Shown here in pieces: positions 13,453 through 18,858 of a stretch of DNA of 28,479 bases. Made by a program: the position numbers and the translations under genes. How positions within the stretch are numbered: the stretch's first letter is position 1; each line of letters opens with the position of its first letter. The stretch is from Pseudobdellovibrionaceae bacterium (GTDB taxonomy: Bacteria > Bdellovibrionota > Bdellovibrionia > Bdellovibrionales > UBA1609): contig JACKAM010000006.1 in the NCBI GenBank assembly GCA_020635075.1, forward strand, positions 1 to 28,479, read 5' to 3'. The notes under the pieces are model-generated. The model was not told where the DNA came from. It did no database searches and saw only the letters and a program-made list of their open reading frames with translations.

Positions 13453-13750
13453 GATTGATGCAGAGGAGTTTTTTGAAAGACTCGTGGGCCCGCTTACCTT
13501 TGCAACCTTTATGGTGGCGGCACGAACCTCGATGGATCTCACCCAGGCGCAAATGGGAAAGCTCTTTGGGGTTTCGAAAACCATGGTCTGTGACATTGAA
13601 AAAGGACGGCAGTCTGTAAGCCCCAAACTTGCCTACAAAATCGCCCGCAAAGCTCAATTGTCAGAACAATTGGCCGTCATGCTTTGCCTGCAGGATCAAC
13701 TCAACCGAGCCAAAATCAAAATGACCGTGTCCGTAGAAAAAGCATCCTGA
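13442..13750 (+). CDS. XRE-family HTH antitoxin of TA unit E
   Basis: The 102-aa protein has the Cro/C1 HTH (MDLTQAQMGKLFGVSKTM...DIEKGRQSVSPKLAYKIARK), paralogous to the 7063 antitoxin. ATG 13442 has GGAGG about 9 bases upstream in the toxin gene. The C-terminal 24 residues are identical to those of 7063, and the DNA there (from about 13676 to 13747) differs at only a couple of bases, far more conserved than the rest of the gene. It should bind the dyad at 13138-13156. Confidence 0.85.
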   Translation: MNTEIDAEEFFERLVGPLTFATFMVAARTSMDLTQAQMGKLFGVSKTMVCDIEKGRQSVSPKLAYKIARKAQLSEQLAVMLCLQDQLNRAKIKMTVSVEKAS

Positions 13751-14005
13751 GTCCATTACCTTTGGCCGGACCAAATGGCCCGAGATTCGGAAACCAATAC
13801 GATCAAAACCTAAATCTCGGAGGCACTCCCTGTGCCCGGTTTTTGCTGAGAGCTTGTGCATAGTGAGGTCCTCCGGAGTCTCAATCAAAAATGGGGCACA
13901 ATTCTCAATCGAGACCAGGACCAAAACAACACAAACACTCTAGGGCCCCGACCGCGGGATCTGGCATAACCCTGCGGTCGGGGCCCATTTCTTGAAATGT
14001 CCCTC
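13751..14005 (+). other. Gene-free stretch before the fused TA gene, with hairpin repeat F
   Basis: No convincing gene is seen. It holds CCGAGATTCGG and AAATCTCGG inverted pieces near 13780-13820 and ends with the GC-rich hairpin at 13943-13986. Its right half resembles 17066-17186 upstream of the 17304 TA unit. Confidence 0.5.
13943..13986 (+). repeat. Second-type TA-associated hairpin, copy F
   Basis: GGGCCCCGACCGC (13943-13955) pairs perfectly with GCGGTCGGGGCCC (13974-13986), and GGG/CCC extends the stem beyond a one-base bulge. It is preceded by an AC-rich stretch (ACCAAAACAACACAAACACT), as copy G is. Only a short weak T-stretch (ATTTCTT) follows, so terminator function is possible but not clear. 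Confidence 0.7.
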
Positions 14006-14034
14006 TTGATTAACCGTAACATTTATGTTACTCT
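14006..14034 (+). promoter_or_regulatory. Promoter and operator of the fused TA gene
   Basis: TTGATT (14006-14011), 17-base spacer, TACTCT (14029-14034). The perfect dyad GTAACAT-TT-ATGTTAC (14016-14031) overlaps the -10. Predicted start is near 14041. Confidence 0.7.
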
Positions 14035-14063
14035 TGGAGACGTGACTGAAAACGGTAAAACTG

Positions 14064-14657
14064 TTGATGCTTCCAAATGGCAAACTGCCTTACCTCGAAT
14101 GGGCCTTAACCCTTCCTACAGCCTCCCGGGCAAGGATCAACTCTGTTATAGATCGAGTAGCCCTAGGCGGAGGGCGTAAGAACATAAAGCCGGTGGGAGA
14201 AGGTGTGTTTGAGATTAAGGTAAATGCCGGGCCAGGCTTGAGGATCTATTTTGCCCCCAGCGGGAAAAACGATCTTCTCATTCTCCTGGGCGGAGACAAA
14301 TCCTCCCAAAAGAGTGATATCCGCCGAGCACAAAAATATTGGAGAGGTTTGATGTATCGAAACAAGGACTTTGATGAATACGTCTCCCAAGAAATGAGAG
14401 ACCCCCTTTATCGGCGGGAATACCTGATATCCATGATCAGCGGAGATGATGGGGTTGAACCACTGCCCCTTTTTGATGCTCTCAAGATTGCCATTGGAAG
14501 GATGGGAGTTACTGAATTTGCCGAGCTCGTGCGTATGGAAAGATCAAGTGTTTCAAGAATTCTGTCGCAATCTACAATACCTAAAGTTGAAACCCTTGAT
14601 CGATTTTTGAAGCCCTTTGGTTTAAGAGTGAAGCTCGACGTAATTGAGGTGGCCTAG
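14064..14657 (+). CDS. HigB-HigA fusion: RelE-type toxin and HTH antitoxin in one ORF
   Basis: This 197-aa frame encodes both halves of a TA pair. Residues ~1-95 match the HigB addiction-killer pattern (LPNGKLPYLEW, GEGVFEIKVNAGPGLRIYF, LILLGGDKSSQKSDIRRAQKYW). Residues ~96-197 match its HigA antitoxin (NKDFDEYVSQEMRDPLYRREYL, then HTH MGVTEFAELVRMERSSVSRILSQ, PKVETLDRFLKPFGLRVKLDV). The unfused homologues at 17304 and 17614 are separate overlapping genes. At the junction, GGAGAGG precedes an in-frame ATG (14352) that matches the usual antitoxin start, so free antitoxin may also be made. TTG 14064 is the first ordinary start; CTG 14046 would give the more family-like N-terminus L-K-T-V-K-L-L-M-L-P. 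Toxin activity of the fusion is unknown. Confidence 0.8.
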   Translation: MMLPNGKLPYLEWALTLPTASRARINSVIDRVALGGGRKNIKPVGEGVFEIKVNAGPGLRIYFAPSGKNDLLILLGGDKSSQKSDIRRAQKYWRGLMYRNKDFDEYVSQEMRDPLYRREYLISMISGDDGVEPLPLFDALKIAIGRMGVTEFAELVRMERSSVSRILSQSTIPKVETLDRFLKPFGLRVKLDVIEVA

Positions 14658-14722
14658 CAGAGGGTGCGGACTCTCAAATCTATTGAAAACCCGGCAGGGC
14701 GTATGTTAAACGAGGGGCTGTT

Positions 14723-16132
14723 ATGGGACGATTGAAGCTGTCAAACAAGAAGATGAAAATGGGATCAAAAGGGGACAGGTTCGCTAAAAACCGGTGGAGT
14801 AAGGTCCATAAGGAGCTTATCCCCAAAGTTCGTGCCTTTGCCGAGGGAATGTACGGTGATATTGGTCTTCAGGAGGCTTGGCAGGAGTTTCATTTATGGC
14901 AAGATCCCAGCGAATTTGATTTTGATCACCAGGAAGCCATGATTTTTGTGCCATGGTTTTTGTTTCACTGGATTCCTGAACTGGAGAAAACAAAACTCAA
15001 ACACCCGTTGATGGTGCCCTTAGCTGAAGACATTCTGATGCACTTTAGCGATGAGATCTCGGACGATGAGTACACCTACTTGTCTGCCTGCTGCGAGGCT
15101 CCCCTAAGTTTTTACCAAATTAACCAGGTCGACCCTGGAATTGGCCTTAAGTTAAAAGACCTACTTAGAGACAAGGAGTTTTACGTCCTTGAATATTCAG
15201 CGGCACAGACCGTCAAGCCAGGCATGATTCTCTTTGCCCAAGTGATTGAGGTTGAGGGGCACTGCTTTTTAGAGGGCATTTGCCCTTATCCTTTCGATGC
15301 AAGCGAATCCGTAGAGGTGGTTTTTCTGAAGCACTACATTCAAAAGCAATTCAGAAAAATCACCGCTGAGACCTTGTTTGAGTACGACATGGAGATCAGA
15401 GATCTTTACTGGCGACTTCTTTCAAGGCTTCTAGCGCCAGTTGGAAAGCGGCTCGGCAATACCGATGGCCATTTAATGGTGCCCCACATTCTCACCTATT
15501 GGATCAGAAGACCTCTGGAAACCTTTAATGGACTCAAGAGCCTTGCCCACGGACTTTCGGAAGAAGAGCTCTTGGCTGATGCCGAGATCGACGATGATGG
15601 CGAAATCCATTCCGCCAACCTGCCTTGGTACAAAAAACCAACTAAAAAGAACCCTGATTTGATGAAGATACTTTTGGCTCGAATCCAGATTGAGAACAAC
15701 CAAATGGTGGTGGAACTCAATTCACGTGAGCGTGTCCGCGCCTTTAAGCGCCAACTTAAAAAGCTCCTCCCCGATGACAGTTATCGCCTGATAGATACTA
15801 GGATTGAAACTGTCGAAGAGCATTTTGATCGGAGAGATCTCCAAGAGTCTTCTGAGCCGGAAAGTGATGTGGATACGAACGTTGATTTAGCAAATGATCC
15901 GGAAATCAAAGAGACAATGCGCAAGCACTTCGAAGCCCATTACATGAAGTGGATCACCGATAAAATACCCGCCCTCAACAACGCTCGTCCCATCGATCTG
16001 GTACGCACAAAAAAAGGCCGAGAGTTGGTCGAATCTATGATCAGCTCATTTGAGTTCAGACTGATGCAAAGGCCCATCCCAAATTGCAGCCCGGAGATAT
16101 TCAAAAAAATGCGCGAGCGACTGGGGCTTTAA
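14723..16132 (+). CDS. Conserved cytoplasmic protein of unknown function, 469 aa
   Basis: I do not recognise a catalytic domain. The protein is soluble and acidic. The N-terminus is basic (MGRLKLSNKKMKMGSKGDRF), followed by a helical region rich in Trp and Phe (EAWQEFHLW, FVPWFLFHWIPE). An acidic linker lies near residues 370-390 (ESSEPESDVDTNVD). The C-terminal ~65 residues read MKWITDKIPALNNARPIDLVRTKKGRELVESMISSFE. That last block resembles the W-x-x-x-x-P-A-L-x-x-x-x-P-x-x-x-x-x-T-x-x-G-R segment seen in DUF2384/SEC-C-associated proteins; this is memory, not a search. GAGGGG precedes the ATG. It stands alone between TA units and may be cargo of the island. Confidence 0.6.
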   Translation: MGRLKLSNKKMKMGSKGDRFAKNRWSKVHKELIPKVRAFAEGMYGDIGLQEAWQEFHLWQDPSEFDFDHQEAMIFVPWFLFHWIPELEKTKLKHPLMVPLAEDILMHFSDEISDDEYTYLSACCEAPLSFYQINQVDPGIGLKLKDLLRDKEFYVLEYSAAQTVKPGMILFAQVIEVEGHCFLEGICPYPFDASESVEVVFLKHYIQKQFRKITAETLFEYDMEIRDLYWRLLSRLLAPVGKRLGNTDGHLMVPHILTYWIRRPLETFNGLKSLAHGLSEEELLADAEIDDDGEIHSANLPWYKKPTKKNPDLMKILLARIQIENNQMVVELNSRERVRAFKRQLKKLLPDDSYRLIDTRIETVEEHFDRRDLQESSEPESDVDTNVDLANDPEIKETMRKHFEAHYMKWITDKIPALNNARPIDLVRTKKGRELVESMISSFEFRLMQRPIPNCSPEIFKKMRERLGL

Positions 16133-16194
16133 TATTCAATTGCCCCGCCCTATTGACCAGCCGGGAGTTTTAGTACCACTACATAAGTTCAACT

Positions 16195-16237
16195 CACACT
16201 GTTCACTTTAAAGTGAACAGTGTGGTATAGTGAACAG
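16195..16237. promoter_or_regulatory. Perfect 30-bp palindrome plus a third half-site
   Basis: CACACTGTTCACTTT (16195-16209) is followed directly by its exact complement AAAGTGAACAGTGTG (16210-16224). A further half-site AGTGAACAG occurs at 16229-16237. A possible + strand promoter (TTCACT 16202-16207, 18-base spacer, TATAGT 16226-16231) overlaps it, yet the only gene downstream, PilZ, is on the opposite strand. Confidence 0.7.
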
Positions 16238-16254
16238 CTTGTGGGCTATAAAGA

Positions 16255-16278
16255 TACATAATTTCATATATTTATGTA
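16255..16278. promoter_or_regulatory. Second dyad in the same intergenic region
   Basis: TACATAA (16255-16261), ten-base AT-rich centre, TTATGTA (16272-16278). An additional ACATAA occurs at 16181-16186. It may be an operator or a loose hairpin downstream of the PilZ gene. Confidence 0.45.
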
Positions 16279-16343
16279 GCCTGATAGATTCCTGATGTCT
16301 TTTCTTTCTCATATCTTAGGGACAGATGGACAGCCCACTATCC

Positions 16344-16874
16344 TCAGTTGTGCTCGTCTTTTTCGTCGTAATTGTCGATGTAGGCTTTGATCGTGGACTC
16401 GGCCAGGCGACCGAGTTTGGTGACCTGAAGGCCCAAGGTGGTGTTGCCATCTTGGTCAATGAGCCTGACCACGACACAATCAACGGAGAATGGCTTTAGG
16501 CTTCCGCTCCCCTTAAATTCAGCGACGAGTTCAGTACCCACCTCGATTTGATCGGTGGTGGTGGCAAGACCGATCCCACCAAGGTTGATATCTTTGGCCA
16601 CCGCTTTGGCAGACACTGGCTTGTCCTTGCAGTGAAGAATGATTGGCCCCCAGTACTGGACCCTTTTGTGAATACGCTTTTCGTGGTCAAAATCGCGAAG
16701 CTTGGAGAAATCAATCACCAGACCCTCGTCCAACAAAATGCCCTGGGGACCTGTGATTTGCGGGTTGGTCTTTGATTGGTCCGATGGCCTTACGGCTTCG
16801 TCCTTACTGACACCCAGGTTTTCAAAGTTAAAGGTCACTTTGATTGTGCGCTCGGGCTTGTCGTCTTTTGCCAT
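16344..16874 (-). CDS. PilZ-domain protein (c-di-GMP binding candidate)
   Basis: The 176-aa product has a polar N-terminal ~75 residues and a C-terminal PilZ domain. The domain begins RIHKRVQYWGPI (the R-x-x-x-R motif) and continues with AKDINLGGIGL, the second motif D/N-x-S-x-x-G with Asn in place of Ser, then the beta-barrel strands to LGLQVTKLG. PilZ domains bind cyclic di-GMP to control motility or surface polysaccharide. I chose ATG 16874 rather than GTG 16886 because GGGGG stands about 6 bases upstream of the ATG. It is the only - strand gene inside the TA island and may be an older resident. Confidence 0.8.
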   Translation of the reverse strand: MAKDDKPERTIKVTFNFENLGVSKDEAVRPSDQSKTNPQITGPQGILLDEGLVIDFSKLRDFDHEKRIHKRVQYWGPIILHCKDKPVSAKAVAKDINLGGIGLATTTDQIEVGTELVAEFKGSGSLKPFSVDCVVVRLIDQDGNTTLGLQVTKLGRLAESTIKAYIDNYDEKDEHN

Positions 16875-16914
16875 GGATACCCCCACTGTGATTGATTATA
16901 AATGAGTCCTCTTC

Positions 16915-16937
16915 AGGTTCCAGGTTCTTTTTGCGAG
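16915..16937. repeat. AGGTTCC short interspersed motif, copy 3
   Basis: AGGTTCCAGGTTCTTTTTGC matches copies 1 and 2 (AGGTTCCCGGTTCTTTTTCC) at all but two of its 20 bases. It lies upstream of the PilZ gene. Confidence 0.6.
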
Positions 16938-17145
16938 AGGCAGCGAGTTAGGCCTTTGCTCTGTTCGTCCGAACCGTGGATCAAATCCGGACGGATTTAG
17001 CTTCTGTCCGCGATTAGCATGAAGAAGGCTCGGGCCCACCCCTTGCTAAACCTTAAGACACAACAACGTCCATCAGAGTCTGATCCGGAGGGGGGAGACC
17101 AACTACCAAGATCAAACCAGCAGGACAAACCAACACGAAACACAA

Positions 17146-17186
17146 GGGCCCCCGGCAGAGAATCCGCAGAACTCAGCCGGGGGCCC
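17146..17186 (+). repeat. Second-type TA-associated hairpin, copy G
   Basis: GGGCCCCCGGC (17146-17156) pairs perfectly with GCCGGGGGCCC (17176-17186) around a 19-base loop. The AC-rich left flank (GGACAAACCAACACGAAACA) resembles that of copy F. No T-run follows. Confidence 0.7.
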
Positions 17187-17260
17187 AATATTCACCCGAT
17201 CACTGGGCCAGATTCGATTGATGTGAAAACTTCTAAAGATTTTTAACTATTTAGACCCAC

Positions 17261-17290
17261 TTGAAATACTAACCATTTTAGGTTATTATT
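17261..17290 (+). promoter_or_regulatory. Promoter and operator of the 17304 TA unit
   Basis: TTGAAA (17261-17266), 17-base spacer, TATTAT (17284-17289). AATACTAACC (17265-17274) and GGTTATTATT (17281-17290) form a 10-bp dyad with one mismatch. Predicted start is near 17296. Confidence 0.75.
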
Positions 17291-17303
17291 CGGAAAGCTG
17301 TGA

Positions 17304-17630
17304 ATGCAAGGTAAGTCCATTGAGTATTACATCACTGAAGCGGGCCAGGCGCCGTTTCTTGATTGGTTCGATAAGCTTCCTCACCAAGAGCAGTACATCG
17401 TTCGCAAGTACCTTCTGCGCATAGCCGATGGCGGAAGCAAAAAGAGCCTTAAGTCGTTAAAGGGCGGCGTTTTTGAAATCAGAATTTTTCACGGATCGGG
17501 CCTAAGAGTGTACTTTGCCGAAGATGGAGAAAAAATCATCCTGCTACTTTTAGGTGGCAATAAACGATCACAAAAAAGTGATATCGGAAAAGCGAGAAAA
17601 TATTGGAGCGAATATGCCAAGACGAAGTGA
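17304..17630 (+). CDS. higB: HigB-type addiction killer toxin
   Basis: The 108-aa product matches the RelE/ParE-fold addiction-module killer family: IEYYITEAGQAPFLDWFDKLP, KSLKGGVFEIRIFHGSGLRVYFAE, LLLLGGNKRSQKSDIGKARKYW. It is the unfused homologue of the N-terminal half of the 14064 fusion (shared G-V-F-E-I, G-L-R, LLGG and SQKSDI). The product is expected to be a ribosome-dependent mRNA interferase. The ATG follows a predicted 8-base leader without a ribosome-binding site. It overlaps the antitoxin by 17 bases. Confidence 0.85.
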   Translation: MQGKSIEYYITEAGQAPFLDWFDKLPHQEQYIVRKYLLRIADGGSKKSLKSLKGGVFEIRIFHGSGLRVYFAEDGEKIILLLLGGNKRSQKSDIGKARKYWSEYAKTK

Positions 17631-17922
17631 ATCATTCGATCAGTATATTGCCGAAAAGATGCAAGACACGGACTACGCCCGAGGGATGCTTTTGAACTCG
17701 ATTAAAGAGTTTGACGAAAGCGTCGAAGAGGCTCTGAAATATACGATCCGCAACATGGGAATAAAGGAATTTGCAGAGAGAGCTGACATTCCTTTTCAGA
17801 ATGTCTCTGATTTTGTCAGAGGCAAAAGAAAACTCAAAATTGAAACCTTGGACAAATACCTTTCTGTGTTTGAGCTCAAATCCAAAATCGTTGTGGTGGC
17901 AAACCAAACCGACGTTGCCTAG
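17614..17922 (+). CDS. higA: HigA-type HTH antitoxin
   Basis: The 102-aa protein has the HigA layout for this toxin family: SFDQYIAEKMQDTDYARGMLLNSI, a connecting helix, then the HTH MGIKEFAERADIPFQNVSDFVRGKRKLKIETLDKYLSVF and a closing strand SKIVVVANQ. The N-terminal block corresponds to that of the antitoxin half of the 14064 fusion. I chose ATG 17614, inside the end of the toxin gene, with TTGGAGCG about 6 bases before it. It likely autoregulates through the dyad at 17265-17290. Confidence 0.85.
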   Translation: MPRRSESFDQYIAEKMQDTDYARGMLLNSIKEFDESVEEALKYTIRNMGIKEFAERADIPFQNVSDFVRGKRKLKIETLDKYLSVFELKSKIVVVANQTDVA

Positions 17923-18048
17923 CCCCGGTCGGAGACTGTCCGGACGCCGGATCCAGAATTTCCATTGACCAATCTCATCGCCAAAGGGGCTGGGCTCCAG
18001 GTTTGCTAGGTACCTGAGCCAGATACCACACCCGTTTTTCTCCTTTTA

Positions 18049-18088
18049 CGCCAAAGGACCCTCCCCGAGGGGTCCTTTGGCGGTTTTT
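18049..18088 (+). terminator. Rho-independent terminator after the TA island
   Basis: CGCCAAAGGACCC (18049-18061) pairs with GGGTCCTTTGGCG (18070-18082), 13 bp, followed by GTTTTT. It stands ~125 bases after the last TA gene and marks the right end of the island. Confidence 0.85.
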
Positions 18089-18220
18089 AAACGACGACTA
18101 GCTGGTTTTCTTGGAGGGGTTTGCCTTGATTCATTTGATTTGGGGACTGATAGCCCGAGTCACTTGTGGCGGTAAAGTATTGAAATTAAGTGTTTTTTCA
18201 AATACAGGCGAATGGTAATA

Positions 18221-18254
18221 TGTATATTGATTATATACAATCGTATGCTAAACT
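18221..18254 (+). promoter_or_regulatory. Promoter and dyad of the MNT operon
   Basis: TGTATAT-TGATT-ATATACA (18221-18239) overlaps -35 TTGATT (18227-18232); a 16-base spacer leads to TAAACT (18249-18254). Predicted start is ~18261, directly before ATG 18262. The winged helix of the first gene is a natural candidate repressor. Confidence 0.55.
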
Positions 18255-18261
18255 TATACAT

Positions 18262-18855
18262 ATGGGTTTACTACATGAGGTCCTTACAAGTCAGGCTCGC
18301 GGTGAAGTGTTTCGACTTCTATTCTCTCCGATTCAAGCGAGACTCTATTTAAGAGAGATCGAGAGGCAGTCGGGCCTCGCTGTTCGCAGTGTACAACAGG
18401 AGTTGGCCTATCTTAAGAAGCTTGGCTTGGTCACCTCAAGCAGAGATGGAAATCGTGTCTACTATGAGGCCAACAGGGATAATCCCATCTATCCAGAAAT
18501 CCGCAGTCTCGTCGTCAAGACGACGGGCTTGGTTCCGCTACTAAAGGAAACTCTCCAGAAAGGAGGTTTCGAGATCAACTGCGTCTTTGTTTTTGGCTCT
18601 TATGCGACGGGGAACCTTAAACCTGAAAGCGATATTGATTTGATGATCATTGGAGACGTGGGGCTCAGGGCCCTGACGAAGCACCTGTCCAAGATAACAA
18701 ATCTCATCGGGCGAGAGGTCAATCCTCAGGTAGTTTCACCAGTCGAATGGCGCAGAGGAATGAAATCAAAAGGACACTTCATCCAATCGGTCGCAGCCGG
18801 AGAAAAGACCTTTATTGTCGGAGACGAGGATGTCCTTAAACGATTGGCAGAATAA
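18262..18855 (+). CDS. Winged-helix / MNT nucleotidyltransferase fusion protein
   Basis: The 197-aa product has an N-terminal ArsR-like winged helix (residues ~10-75: GEVFRLLFSPIQARLYLREIERQSGL...LKKLGLVTSSRDGNRVYYEAN). Its C-terminal minimal nucleotidyltransferase domain has the signature FGSYATGNLKPESDIDLMII. The G-S-Y and D-x-D residues are intact, so it could transfer nucleotides. Members of this class often regulate or AMPylate a neighbouring partner, as in MNT-HEPN systems. A longer frame opens at GTG 18190, but the promoter and dyad lie inside it, so I chose ATG 18262, predicted leaderless. The next gene starts 3 bases after the stop. Confidence 0.8.
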   Translation: MGLLHEVLTSQARGEVFRLLFSPIQARLYLREIERQSGLAVRSVQQELAYLKKLGLVTSSRDGNRVYYEANRDNPIYPEIRSLVVKTTGLVPLLKETLQKGGFEINCVFVFGSYATGNLKPESDIDLMIIGDVGLRALTKHLSKITNLIGREVNPQVVSPVEWRRGMKSKGHFIQSVAAGEKTFIVGDEDVLKRLAE

Positions 18856-18858
18856 CGG

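Larger units (their letters stand above)
16887..17260 (+). other. Gene-free stretch with AGGTTCC motif and hairpin repeat G
   Basis: I see no gene. It contains AGGTTCC motif copy 3 (16915-16937), CCGGACGGATTTAGCTTCTG and an imperfect GTCCG/CGGAC inverted arrangement around 16965-17010, and the second-type hairpin at 17146-17186. Confidence 0.5.

Noticed and set aside
13997..14179. 60-aa frame beginning ATG 13997
   Set aside because: It overlaps the promoter and the start of the fused TA gene in another frame and has no family resemblance.
6373..18200. CRISPR array, tRNA, or insertion sequence in the island
   Set aside because: The repeats are few, ~150 bp and irregularly spaced by genes, so not CRISPR. 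I saw no cloverleaf ending in CCA, and no transposase frame or terminal inverted repeats with target duplication.
18190..18261. 24-residue N-terminal extension of the MNT protein (GTG 18190)
   Set aside because: The stretch contains the dyad and promoter elements, and the winged-helix domain starts after ATG 18262.
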